The position numbers were made by a program, and so were the translations under genes. 64,000 nt of DNA, from NCBI RefSeq assembly GCF_000801105.2, contig NC_079519.1:26449288-26513287 (forward strand), read 5' to 3'. Each line of letters begins with the position of its first letter. The first letter of the stretch is position 1. This stretch comes from Raphanus sativus (taxonomy: Eukaryota; Streptophyta; Magnoliopsida; Brassicales; Brassicaceae). Shown piece by piece: positions 22,804-35,708 of this stretch. The notes under the pieces are model-generated. The model was not told the DNA's origin and made no database searches. It saw only the letters and a program-made list of their open reading frames with translations.

Positions 22804-25800
22804 CTAGGAAATAACCCCGTGCGTAAACGCCCGGGAATAATGAATTTTTTATTTCATATTTTATTTTTACTTTATTTAGCTTTGTAATAAATTAAAAAAA
22901 ACAAATTAATGTATAATATTGTAATTGTTTTAGAAATAAATAATTATTGGTCTAACAAAATACTTATATAATGTGTGAATATTAAATAAATCGTGTTCAT
23001 GAAAAATGAAAAAAGTTTAAATTATGTGTGGCATTGTATTATTAAATAATATATTTATCTTCAATTTTTTCCGTTGTTTTCTTATTTTTTTGGTTGATTC
23101 TTTCATTGCATTTAGATTGTCATTTGCCATTTGTTTTACATCTGTAGCTATCTTTATTAATTTTGTTTTTGTATGATTACCTTCCGAAAAATTTACCTTT
23201 GCATTTCTTGAAGCCTCGTGATCACTTACATAGAATTTATTGATAATCTCTTTTATAACATTCTTTATAGTATTTTTGTATGTCTTTAAAATTAAATACC
23301 AAAGTATGTATATTAATCATTAATTAAAAGCATAAAGTTTTTTTCAATTGTATTGTACCTCTTTCATATTAATTGGATTTCATGTGATTTATGTAACCAT
23401 TTACCCAACTAAGTTAATTTACAATTAAAGAACGCGACTTTCACATTAAATTTGAAAAGTTTACCAATTTTTTTTTCTGATATAAAGAAGATAACTGCGT
23501 TATCAATTGAGTCATTTATTGATTGTTCCTGCATTTAGGAGTTTTTAAAATATAGTCTTAGTATATACACTATAAATTACAAATAATTATAAATAATAGA
23601 CCGACCTGAAATTTAATCGAGTTAGTTGCTGAGTTACGCAAAATTCTGTTTATGTCTTTGTTGAATGTGGTTACAAATGTTGTGTATGAATCATATTTGA
23701 CGATAATTTCAAGCTTATTTAACAAGACTTAGTATTATTAATTTGTTAATTATTTAAGTAAAGCATACTTACATCCATTTAAGTTACCTTAAGATGCCAA
23801 CAATGATTAGTAATTCCATTAATTTCTTGAACTTATTTTAATAATTTTCCTTTCGATTGTAAATTATTTTCCTTATCAATTAATTTTTGTGCATAATAAA
23901 TTGTGTATATAATGTTTATTTAGAACTGTGAAAATCAAGTGTTTGTATTAATATATTTAATAATTTAACTACCTCAAACGAATATTTGCCAATGATAAAA
24001 TCTAATATCTTTCTTATTTTGATAATGTTCTTATTTGTTTCATTAAATTACTTTCTTCCTTCACTAGACAAGTATTGGAAGTGTCCGGTTTAAACAACAA
24101 ATTAAAAAATATATAATATATGTATAATGATACGATCAAAATACATCTTTAACAAACATTTTTACTTAAATAATATACCAATTGAAATATATAGTGCTTG
24201 GAAATCAAAGAAAAATGAAACTAATAGTTATAAAAATTAACATTTGCCAAAAGGAAAAAGAAAATATCATACATGGTGTTGGAAACTTTAATATTTAAAC
24301 AAAAAAAGTTGTTTATACTTTCACAAACATATTTAAAACACGCAGTAAAAATAGTGATAGTTTAACAATACAATTTAAAATACTATAAATGAAACACTAA
24401 AATCAATGAATTTGTAAAGTATTAGGTTACACAAAATTTATTTGTATGATAAAACCTCTAAATTTTTCTTCAAAACTAAAAACTAAGATCATACAAAAAA
24501 TACAAATAGAATTTTAATGTTTGCATGTACTTCAAAAACTATTGGCGTTATTTGATATTATCATATCAGTTTTTTTTATATGTCTACAATACAATTTACA
24601 ACCAAAAATAGGAGTTAAAACAAAAAATAATGAGTTTAGAGTAGAAAGAAAATATAACTACAAGATTGTATAACCTACTCCTCTTATGTATCTACTCTAA
24701 CAAAATAGATTCTAAAAATCTACAAATTTTTTGGACTATAAAATAATTATAGTGGTCAACCTAAAATTGACCGTTTTGTTAACATAATTTAAAAATGTGA
24801 GTATTTTAACCAATCAACATATTTGTTTAAACTACTATTTGATTGTTTAGATTGTTTTTGAACCATCTAGATTTTTTCAATTAAAATAATATAATAATAT
24901 TTATATATCAAAGGAAAGATATTTTAATATATATATATATATTTAAAAAATTCTAAATCTATTTATATAAATATCTTATATGATTTTCAATATTTATAAC
25001 AAAATATAAGGTTTCCTATACCCATATCAAATTTAAATATTATAAATATCTCTATTTTAATAAAATAGTAAAGGGGAACTTGCTGAATATTAAAAATATA
25101 TATTTAATTAAAATTTGTTTTTTTATAATATATATTCATAGTTACGTAAGAAGGAAATCAGATTTTTTAAACTATATCAATTATACATGTAACAATGTTT
25201 ATATCTTATAATCTAAGAAGATACCTGCAATTAATGATTATCTTATGTTATGTACTGTTATACAAAATGTTCAAATATAAAAATGTATATTTTAAAAATA
25301 AAATAACAACAATATATTTTATCACAAATTTTTAACCTATAAAATTATTTTTATTATAAAATGTACTATATTAATTTATGTCAACAAGATTACAGATAAA
25401 ATTTTCATCATTAAAATTATAAATAAATTTAACTTTTAATGTAATCTACAAAATATAAATATTAATTTTTATTTTTAGTGGGAAACCATCATATGAGTAT
25501 TAAATGTTCTTAAACTAATAAATTTATTTCTATTTCAAAAGACATCGTGAGAACTTTTTAACGAGTCATTCAAATAAAATACTATATTTCACACGTCTAA
25601 ATTCTTATTTAAACAAACCCGCGTGTGCGCGGACTATTAAATTCTTTATTAAAATTTAATATAATTTATCTAATAAATTTTATTTGTGATTATATTTGTT
25701 TTTTATTTATAGAAATTTTATTTATGTCTCATTTTCTCCCTATATATTAACTATATATTTTATTATACACAAGTTTACAAGATATACTATACATATATAA

Positions 25801-26524
25801 AAAATTACTTTGAATTGTTTTAAATTTATTTTATATTTTATTTTAAAACAATACTAATTAACTAAGAAATTTATAAAAAATATAAAATATTGACAATGTT
25901 AGATACTCAAAAGAGTAAGAAGAAAATTTGTATAGATGTTTTAATATTTTACCAAAAGGGCATTTCTAACAAAATAGCAATTTGTAAAAAAATCTATTTA
26001 TAATTATGAGAAAATTTTCAAAAAAAAAATAATAATCTTGACCTTTTTATTTCCGGAAGATTTTTTTATTACAATATAGTCTTACTTCTATAAATATAAG
26101 ATTTATTAAATATTAAATAGCATATGACTACTGTCCAAATAGTTGTAATCTAGCTACGAATGTTTCTCTGGCTGACCAAAGAGTACTATTCCGATTGTTC
26201 ATTTTTGGGTCAAAATAATCTTAGACATTGGTTAAATGATTTCCTATATAGAGAATTTGATCTAAGAAAGTTTGAAAGTGAGTTCCCCTCATTTTCTAAC
26301 TTATAAAATATTAAAAAAGTGAGTGCCAAATATATGTTGCAAGAAAGTACAACTTAAAACTTGTCAATTCTAAATGTATTAGTAAATTTAAAGATATAAT
26401 TTTTGTCGCAAAAATCACCACTTTAGTTAGATATTAAATTATTTTCTAATATAAAAGTTAAGAAATATTTACCTTTTCATGTTTCAAACTTCACAAAATT
26501 ATCTTAGCAATTCAAACATAAATA

Positions 26525-26525
<1 letters not shown>

Positions 26526-26571
<46 letters not shown>
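26526..26571. repeat. (AT)n microsatellite
   Basis: About 22 uninterrupted AT dinucleotides inside the A/T-rich Helitron region. Confidence 0.95.
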
Positions 26572-26576
<5 letters not shown>

Positions 26577-26944
26577 TACAACAATATTCTAAATTTTATT
26601 TTATAAGGCACAGTCACATTATATTAATGGTAAAATCCAAAAGATTATTAGATATTATCCATTTATTTATTTTTCAATATTTCTATAATATACAGTAGAA
26701 GATGATTTTATAATATCTATCACATTCATATATTATTTACTTTTACTTTTTTATTTTTTTATTTGGAAAAAATATAAAATATTTATATATGAATTTTTAT
26801 AAAAACAAAAAGCTCCCACCAAAAAAATCTACCATATATTGAAAATATAACCTCACGTGATTTGTTAATGTTTATGATCATATGATATATGACATGATTT
26901 TATGCTTGTTGACTTCAAAGGTGACGTTTCTCAACTGCTCTATT

Positions 26945-27600
26945 TGAGAAATCTTCTTCTTTTCCAGCATCTGCTGTTTCTGCCTCAATCTTCTTGAAAT
27001 GAGCGTTTCCTGAGAACGATGTAGCCTCCGTATCGATTAGAATGCCATCTTCCTTGAAATCTCCTCAATATACCTTTTGTTAGCTCGTTCTCGATATTTT
27101 GCTGTATCACACGCTTCACAAGTCTAGCTCCATTGTTAGGATCATACCTGAGGCTTCCAAGAAAATCCACAGCCGCATCTATGATCCCTATCTTCATTTT
27201 CCTGTCTGCAATTCGCTTCTGCACACGAGCAAGCTGTAGTATACACACAACAAAAAGAGTGTATTAACAACAGATTCTGTTACAGAGGCAGTTTCTATTA
27301 CAAAAGCGTACCTGTAACCGGACAATGCTGTTGATCATGTCAGGGTCAAGAGGCTGGAAAACTATATACTCATCAACCTTATTCATAAACTCAGGACGAA
27401 AAATCGATCTTGCAGCGTCCATCACTCTTTGTTTAATCTTTTCATAAGCGATCTTCTTTGCATCATCATCCGTGTTGTTCAGTATAAACTGCGAGCCAAC
27501 GTTCGAGGTCATAATAACAACTGTATTGGTGAAACTCACGGTACGTCATTGAGAATCAGTGCCCAGCCGTAGATACCATACCTTAATGTTCCGTCAGAGT
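26945..27600 (-). pseudogene. ClpB/Hsp100-type chaperone fragment (CLPB3/CLPB4-like 3' end)
   Basis: Two exon-like blocks. 27539-27310 encodes SFTNTVVIMTSNVGSQF..FRPEFMNKVDEYIVFQPL, the end of AAA+ domain 2 of organellar ClpB disaggregases. 27235-26945 encodes LARVQKRIADRKMKI..YDPNNGARLVKRVIQQNIENEL, the C-terminal D2 small domain. Between them a GT..AG intron is kept. Lesions: a one-base loss after GILR shifts the frame (the correct frame resumes GDFKEDGILIDTEATSF), a TGA replaces a glycine codon just before RTVSFTN, and everything upstream is missing. Substitutions such as GSLRYDPNN for GSLGYDPNY also point to relaxed constraint. It is a 3' fragment next to a CNGC fragment in the same orientation, which suggests capture by a transposon. 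Confidence 0.85.
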
Positions 27601-28029
27601 CTAATCACATAGGCTTCTTGACCACAGCTGGTTAGGTTTCCAGATACGCATGGATATCCAATTGTGAATTTCTTTTACATCTCTCTCATTTTGAGAGGAC
27701 TTACATGAGGTTGAGGGCAAAACCCCATCAAATAGTCCCAAAAATATAACCACTGCCTTTTGCATTCTTGTCATCAAAGCAAAAGGTATGATAATTAAAT
27801 TTTGGGGAGGAACCGGAACAAGAAGATTAGCAGAATGATCGTCATTATCAGCTTAACTTTCTCTTCTCTTTTGGCACCACTAACCAAAACATAGCCTGCA
27901 AAAAGAAAAAATAACTTGTGCATTTCAACATCTTCCATATAAATCCAAGGTTACACTTTCAAACGTTTCATGGGAGCTTAATTGATACTAATAAAATGTT
28001 TTTCGTTATTTTCATAATATTGTAACAGA

Positions 28030-28442
28030 TCGATTGTTCTGAAAAGTTGATTAAACCCGAGGAACAGGAAGGATGACTATAACGTCGAACCAGAAGCCAG
28101 TGAGGAAGCATGCGTAGTGTGACGCGATGGCGCGAGGATCCCAAACGAGCTTCCCGCAACCAAGTACCAAGGACTCTTTGGAGCCGTAAGCGGAGCCAAT
28201 CTAAACTGAAGCCACGTGTGCCATAAATGAAGAGCGTCGATGCACGTGCGGACCACCGTGACAACAGCCGCGAACGCGCCATCGATATAGTAACATGCCG
28301 GTCCGGTGGTTCGGCTGATGGATGGGGCGCAGAAGAAGAGCGGATCCACCGCTAGAGCCATCCCGCGAGATAAAAGCAATGAACGGTTCCATCTCAACGT
28401 TTGGAAACATTCATAAAATCTGAAGAAGTTAGTTGTAAACAC
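28030..28442 (-). pseudogene. Cyclic nucleotide-gated channel fragment (CNGC4-like)
   Basis: One frame encodes WNRSLLLSRGMALAVDPLFF..TTGPACYYIDGAFAAVVTVVRT..DALHLWHTWLQFRLA, the first transmembrane helices of a plant CNGC. After RLA the homology moves to another frame (SKESLVLGCGKLVWDPRAIASHY..TGFWFDVIVILPVPRV) through a small insertion near gctccgctt, then stops. This is a single-exon piece of a protein of about 700 residues, without pore or nucleotide-binding domain. The match recalls Arabidopsis CNGC4. It lies about 450 bp from the ClpB fragment, in the same orientation. Confidence 0.85.
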
Positions 28443-29224
28443 TACTTCTATTCATTGACGTCTCTCTAATATGGACGCCAAGTCAGTTTGGAATGGTAAC
28501 TTTTCGGAAAGGTATCCTGAATGATTTGTATTAAATTGTTGTTTCTATAAATATTCTGAATGGGAAGATTGAGAAACTCAGCAGGGACAGTAAATTGGAT
28601 GATTGCGGAGAAATAGATCTGAAAACTCAATAACGAAAGTAAATTGAAGAGAGACATAACACAAACTGAATTTACTTGAAAAGAAAGGAGACAATAAACT
28701 CACCAGAAACTCATCAAGGACTGTATTGCAGGAAAATATATGAGAATAAGATTACCAGAGAAAGAGAGAGGGTTAGAGGAAATAAGATCTTCGGCAAAGG
28801 ATGGTAACCAAATAGAAATTTAAAATCCAGGGAGAGATAAGCAAAGAAGAGGATGAGAGAAAATCTCAAAAAAAAATTAACAACCCTCTTCAATATATAA
28901 CATTCTGAAAAGACATGTCTCTTAAGTGAAGATGTTTTTAAGAAGCATCTCTCTTTGAACAGGTATGACTGAAGACGTCGATTGCCACAGTAAATCAGGC
29001 AGTTTTTTAAGAGGCCACTCTCTTTGAACAGGTATGACTTGCTGGTACGAAGACGTCGATTGTTAAAGTAAATCAATACGTCATACTTTTTTTCCTGAAC
29101 AAAATCTAAACCGTTGGATTATATTTTAGGGACAAATCTCACCGTTAGATTTTGATTTTTTTTTTCCTATAAAAAAGTGATGACATCAGCAGATCTTAAA
29201 ATTCAGTTTGCTATTATATATAGA
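28443..29224 (-). other. Non-coding 5' part of the candidate Helitron
   Basis: A 20-nt word (ctctttgaacaggtatgact) occurs twice (near 28950-28970 and 29020-29040), each near aagacgtcgattg, so there is a small internal duplication of about 70 bp. Open stretches here have no recognisable domain. Confidence 0.4.
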
Positions 29225-29618
29225 TTATTTTAAAATATTATACTAAAGTGATTTTTATTCTAAGATTATAATTGATAAATTATTTTATTTTGTCAATTTA
29301 TATATATATTGTAGCAGATGTGTTAATTTTTTAATTTTTCCGTTTCATGTCCCCGTTTCCATATCTGTTTCAGTATCCCAATCCGTCTCAGTGCAACATA
29401 TAACATTCACTCATTAAATTAACTTGATCATTAATTATCACCTTTTTGTATTTTGCTACTTAGGTGAAATATGTTAATAAGTACAACGTAAATGAAAAAC
29501 AAATTGTTGACAAAAAAAATGAAAAATAAATTAAATGAATAACTCAAACAGAAGAAACATACAATATGTTCTTAATTGTTGGGTCATATAGCATAAAATG
29601 TCTACATGAGCAAATAAT

Positions 29619-31154
29619 TTATCTAGGGCTTGAATCCCACTGAACTGCATCATGATATGTCTCTGATGGATTTTGTTGTAAATGGCTAGAATCAGCGTTG
29701 GAAAAGTCGGAAGATTCACCAAGGAAGCTGAGGGCTGTAACAACGTCGCTGATTAGTGGTCTAACCAAAGGTTCTTCATTGAGGCACATTGCCGCTACAG
29801 CTACAGCTTGGTTCAAACTCTTTTCTGGAAATTGGCCTTGTAGCAATGGATCAGCTAGCTCTGGGAATCTAGTTGGGTCTCTGAAAATTGGTTGCGCCTA
29901 CGCAAAAGTTGTACATTTGATTAGTGTATATACATTAATGATCCATCAGTGAAATCATATGTATGCTAACAGAAACTCACCCAAGTAACCAAATTATTTT
30001 CATGACTAGGTCTCGTTGTGTCGATAACTCGTCTTCCTGTTATCAATTCCAACAGCACAACTCCAAAACTATAAACATCTGATTTAACAGTAAGTTGGCC
30101 GGTTCTCTGATACTCAGGAGCACAATAACCGTAAGTTCCCATAACTCGGGAAGACACGTGTAGTGTGTCTCCGGTAGGCCCAAGCTTTGCTAAACCAAAA
30201 TCTGAGAGTTTTGTATCGAAATCTTGGTCAAGCAATAGATTTGATGATTTAAGATCTCGATAAATCACTGGAGGATTGGCTTTATCATGGAGATACTCAA
30301 GTCCTTTTGCTGCTCCTAACGCGATCTTCATACGCGAGTTCCAGTCTAGTGGTTTCTGGTCCGGTTCAAGATCTGTTTTTAATTACATCATCAAACCGGT
30401 TGGTTATCTTTTTCAAAAAAAAAATGAAAACATAACGATTATCTTTGGTTTAACCATTAAAACAGAGCGGGGATGATGATTTACCGAGGAGATGGTCTTC
30501 GACGGATCCAAGAGGCATATATTCGTAAACAAGAAGTCTTTGGTCTCCATCAGCGCAGTAGCCAATTAGGTTCACAAGATTCGAATGATGAAGAAGACTA
30601 AGCATCAACACCTCGACCAAGAACTCTTTTTGTCCTTGTAGTCCATTCCTATCAAGCTGTTTCACTGCCACGACCTGATCACAAACCCCCCAAAAAAATA
30701 AGAAAGAAATTAGTTCGACCTTCTTTTTGTACGAGAGAATCAAATATTGTTCCGACATATGTATTAGGATTTAACCTGTCCTGTCTTGTCGAGCTTTCCT
30801 TTATAGACCCGCCCGAAGCCGCCTTCGCCAATGAGGTTCTCTAGCCTGAAATTATTTGTCGCGGTGGCTAACTCACGAAATGAGAAACCCTGAGCCTCGA
30901 TGTTGTTCGATTGCGAGGCTGCATTATTGGCCACTACCTGTCTTGTTCTCTCTCTTTGATTATCTACGTACAAGACAGAAAGATATAGCGGATTCTTTTT
31001 TTATTTTTCCAAAAGATTTAAAAAGAGTCAGCCACTACGTTTCCAACGATATGAGCGGGAACTTACTAGGTGAGCCTGGTTGCCTATACGGAGCAGGCAT
31101 GGAAGAACCTTCATTTTCCAAACTTTTTGAAGAGAAACACGAGAAACAACTCAT
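29619..31154 (-). CDS. PBL25: Receptor-like cytoplasmic kinase VII (PBL25-like)
   Basis: Five exons (minus): 31154-31067, 30963-30776, 30674-30485, 30372-29981, 29897-29619; 1137 nt, 378 residues, all introns GT..AG. The N-terminus [11 protein letters not shown] has cysteines suitable for palmitoylation, so membrane attachment is likely. Kinase features in order: glycine loop [11 protein letters not shown], catalytic lysine in VAVKQLD, HRD-equivalent [13 protein letters not shown] in [13 protein letters not shown], activation segment [10 protein letters not shown], and the [17 protein letters not shown] motif of RLCK-VII. The tail ends AVQWDSSPR. Such kinases relay signals from plasma-membrane immune and hormone receptors by Ser/Thr phosphorylation. 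Length and N-terminus suit the PBL24/25/26 subgroup, and its position beside an RPL13A gene matches Arabidopsis PBL25/RPL13AB. Intact. Confidence 0.9.
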
Positions 31155-31639
31155 TTTTCTCTAGAGGATATTGTTATTCGTCTAAAACGTTTTGCAACAC
31201 CTCTCCTACGTACTTTCAATGACCTTCGATTGGTTTTATATGGAGTATCAACAGTCCTTAAGAAACAGAAATATTTTAGTTTCCTGTTTATGCAGAGATT
31301 TAATAGGTTAAAACACAAACAAAAAAAAGAGGTTTTGAAACGATGCAATACTGAGAAAAACAACCTCAAGGTTAAACTAATTGTACAAAAATGTTGGCTA
31401 CCATTTGCCATTAATAAACAGGTATATATATATATTACCAGTTTGACAAATTATAGAAAAGAAGAAGTTGTCTTTTTTTTACCAATTATGTTGATCTGAC
31501 AGAACACCAAGTTTGTTTTTAGGACCTTTCCAACTCTCCTAGTTTTTTTGTCTTGTTATTAGGTGGCTTATATTTAGACTTCTTTTAACATTAAAAGTCA
31601 TTTTATTACTCAAACATAAGGTGTTATTAGAGTACAAAC

Positions 31640-32050
31640 CAAAATACAATAACCAATAAAAAGATTTTTATGAAATGATCTTGCACTTGTGACTAAAAAA
31701 AATCGGCAATAGCGTTCTGAGTCCGTGGAATGTAGATGAGATTGGAATCTTCTTTGTAGTGTCACTAACTCATTCTACAAGCTTGAAGGATTGGAATCTT
31801 CTTTGTAGTGTTACGAACTCCTTCAACTCAGTAGAGAAGTTTGGTCATAAAGTTCGCTAACCATCGCAATTACATCCTTGTAGTCCGTTCAAAAGGTCTG
31901 TAGGTTGAATATTTTAGTACCGACAATGTACCCAAACTGGTTTGTACAGAGTCGGAGTCCTCACTTTGCGGCATTCAACATCATCAAGTGGACGGTCTTT
32001 GGATTTGGCCGAGCTAGTGCATAACTTACCACTGGTTTGGTCCAGTCAAA
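31640..32050 (-). pseudogene. Degenerate LINE RNase H-like (RVT_3) fragment
   Basis: On the minus strand the frames read, with interruptions, TDYKDVIAMVSELYDQ (about 31830-31890), then TELKEF, RRFQSFKLV and finally PRT.NAIAD. These are spaced like the RNase H-like domain at the end of plant LINE polyproteins (..ELxEI..FxxxxxxFVPRxxNxxADxLA). A small internal duplication repeats ggattggaatcttctttgtagtgt (about 31737-31820) and breaks the frame. Non-functional relic. Confidence 0.6.
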
Positions 32051-32627
32051 GTAAATTGTAAATTTTCAGGTCGAGTTTGCAGAGTTGAAATGGGAAAAGG
32101 TGGATAGATAGATAGATTCGTGATTGTCTTTTAGACATCGTTTGACGTATGTAATATGCCACTGCATCATAGAGAGATGTCACACTTTCTTCTTTGTTCT
32201 GTCCATCGTTTGGTTTGGGAGAGTGGTAACAGTTAATAATGGAGGAGATATAAGCTTCTCGACTGATTCTTGAGTCTCCCCAAACAATAAAACTATTTGA
32301 TATCGCCAAAATTCCAATGAAAGTATATGGAGTAGATATAAGCTTCTCGACTGATTATTGCCACTAAACAAAATCTACCTTCCCAACATTTCAAAACCAT
32401 ACCAACAGATGTTGATACCTTTCCGAGCTAAGAAAATAATACTGACAACAAAAGGAAAAAAAAAACAGAACTGGAACCGTAACAGATTGACTGCATAGGA
32501 AACAAAACAAGCCAAAATGGTACTCTTTCCAATCTTTACGTCTACAAGGTTAACAAATTCAAAAGTAAAATAAAATTCAAAGGTAAAAACAAAGCAAAGT
32601 TTAAACCAAAAGATAGATGCGGGTTTT
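32051..32627. other. Intergenic region and RPL13A 3' UTR
   Basis: No gene. A duplicated word gatataagcttctcgactgatt occurs at about 32245-32270 and 32335-32360. The part next to 32627 should be the RPL13A 3' UTR. Confidence 0.5.
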
Positions 32628-33813
<1,186 letters not shown>

Positions 33814-33825
33814 TTATATGGAGGC

Positions 33826-33891
33826 GGTTAGGGTTTTTTCAGATACGGTTAAGGGTTGTTTATTGGGCGTTTGTTTTATAATTCAGGCCCA
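33826..33891 (-). promoter_or_regulatory. telo-box and site II element of RPL13A
   Basis: On the minus strand, aaaaaccctaa (33828-33838) is a telo-box, and TGGGCC (33886-33891) is a site II word. This pair is the standard combination upstream of plant ribosomal-protein genes, driving expression in dividing cells. A tataaaa-like word (33813-33819) lies closer to the start codon. Confidence 0.7.
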
Positions 33892-34009
33892 ATAAAACCA
33901 AGACTCTTTTTAGTTGTCGTATTTTGAAATGATCCATTGTTTTGTAACGAAGTTAACGATTTAGCGATTTAAGTTCAAAATTTTTACAGAGCTAATGTGT
34001 TGACTCTTA

Positions 34010-34560
34010 TAGGGCTCTTGGTCCAGTGGTAACACTTCGAATCAAGATCAAAACGTCTATGTTGAACTGAGGATTGCTGATATCTGTTTTGGATTTCCCT
34101 CGATGTCTTTTTGAGTGACAATATATCCAAAAACTTTCCAAGAACGATTTCGAAAGTAAACTTCACCATATGTAGCTTCATATTGTAATCGTTCAGTATA
34201 TGGAAGCACTCTTTCGGATGATTAATATGATCGGCGGCGACCAGAGATTTAACGAACTTTTATAGCGACGCAGAGTTTGTCAACAAACATTTTATTGATC
34301 AACATTTGGTAACTCGTTTCTGCATTCTTCAATCTAAAATACATGACTATAACAATAGGTCCCGATTGATGGTAAATGCAGTATTTGCCCCATCGTCGGA
34401 ATGCATCATAATCTGATTGTAGCCGGAGAAGTTATCCATGAATGTTAACATTCGTTGTCTTATATTGACTCGACATATATGTGAGGGATGAAAGCTATCT
34501 TTTGGACACATTTTGTTAAGATCCAATAAGTCGATGCAATTTTTTTATCAAAATTTTCTA
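34010..34560 (-). pseudogene. Ty3/gypsy reverse transcriptase fragment
   Basis: The minus strand reads DLNK.CPKDSF (about 34500-34540), then LTFMDNFSGYNQI.MHSDD, FRLKNAETSYQMLINKMF and finally GYIVTQKDIEGNPKQISAIL (about 34040-34130). These are consecutive parts of a gypsy reverse transcriptase. Stop codons and shifts separate the blocks. The YxDD-type catalytic motif region (after MFVDKLCVAIKV) is destroyed. It is an old relic beside RPL13A; no LTRs were found. Confidence 0.8.
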
Positions 34561-35165
34561 ATTTTTTTACGAAGAAAATTTTATAAAGCAACCCGAAATC
34601 GGGAATAGGATTCGATTACAAATCAAATCGTACAAAACAACATAATTTCTAGTCCTAACTAGCTTCACTCAACCCATCACCTCAGTTTCGCTAGTTCATA
34701 ACCAAAATATCTAGAAATCAAAAAATGTTTTCACTTTGTTCCCTCGGATGTCGGGGTTTCCCTAGATGTTTCTAGGATAGCTAGCCTCCAATGAACTTAT
34801 CGAGCTTGTAACCTTCACACGCAGTTAAGCTCTTAACAAATGAAAGCGATAGAGACCCAAGATAATCACCTGAGCAATACTTCGAGATCTCGCATGTACA
34901 ATCACCTCCATAGCCAACAAACATCAAGAAGTGAGTCGATTTCACCGCCACCACCAAACCAGCGAATCTCTAAACATGTACGATAGGTCAAACACACTGC
35001 CACAAAGATCAAGAGAGAGCTAATGTGACACCGGGAAGTGAACGATGACCAATTGGTGACCCCGAACCGGAGATTGTTATCTAAACTGTGAAGATCCCCT
35101 AGACCGGTGTTAATGGAAAGAAACAATAAATAAACCGAGAGACATCAACTTCGATAAAAAAAGCC
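34561..35165 (-). other. Possible retroposon of unknown family
   Basis: A moderately GC segment abuts the gypsy relic. Its left edge is T-rich (34539-34570), which on the minus strand would be a 3' tail after ...ttgctttataaaattttcttcgt. No domain is recognised and the right limit (about 35160, where strongly A/T-rich DNA resumes) is set by composition only. Confidence 0.3.
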
Positions 35166-35708
35166 ACCACTTTCTAATATTTTGTTAGATATAAATTATA
35201 ATATGTTTTTGAATTTTGACCGTTGTAAAGTTATTTAGTTTAAAATTTTTAAGTTTTAAAAGTGTTTTGTAAAGTTACAAAGTTACTTTCCCAAAGAATT
35301 AAGATTAATCACAAATTTTAAATGCTGCAAAATTAAAAATAATTTTATTTCTTTTGTGATTTTAATGTTTTGTGATTGATCAACGGAAAGGACACACATG
35401 TAGAATCACATTTTTTTTATATTTTGGCTCTAAATCGTAGGTGTCTCTAATTTCTTAATTTTTCGCCTAGCATCTGTTTAGCTTTTTTACATCCACCAAT
35501 AAAAATGAATTAAGAACATAATAGGAATAGTATATACAGTTATCTGATCTGATGATACTTTTGGAAATAATATCTTGTATAATATATACTCTAACATCTG
35601 AAAAGAATCTAAATATCTGTAAAATAAAAAACACCTAAACACATGCTGGTTTTGCCTATTTATTCCGTCAAAAAGCTTTATTACGGTTACTACAACCCAT
35701 CAAAAGAT
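35166..35708 (+). other. Upstream region of the cytochrome b561 gene
   Basis: A/T-rich. It contains tataatatatactct (35577-35591) and other TATA-like words but no gene. Confidence 0.4.

Larger units (their letters stand above)
22804..29224 (-). mobile_element. Candidate Helitron (or nested Helitrons) carrying gene fragments
   Basis: Minus-strand 3' terminus at 22804: CTAG (22804-22807) beside a 20-nt hairpin region CCCG.GCGT/ACGC.CGGG (22816-22835), flanking base A at 22803. A matching minus-strand 5' start, TCTATATATAATAG, lies at 29224 and is preceded by A. Between them are very A/T-rich DNA and two broken gene pieces (ClpB 3' part, CNGC exon), both in the element's orientation, as in gene-capturing Helitrons. 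A plus-oriented hairpin ccgcg-tgtg-cgcgg (25619-25632) suggests another nested element. No Rep/helicase sequence is seen, so it is non-autonomous. That these two ends belong to one 6.4-kb element is inference. Confidence 0.4.

Noticed and set aside
34013..34060. tRNA-like words (ggtccagtggtaacac.cttcgaatc)
   Set aside because: A and B-like words are too close together and overlap the gypsy relic; no cloverleaf.
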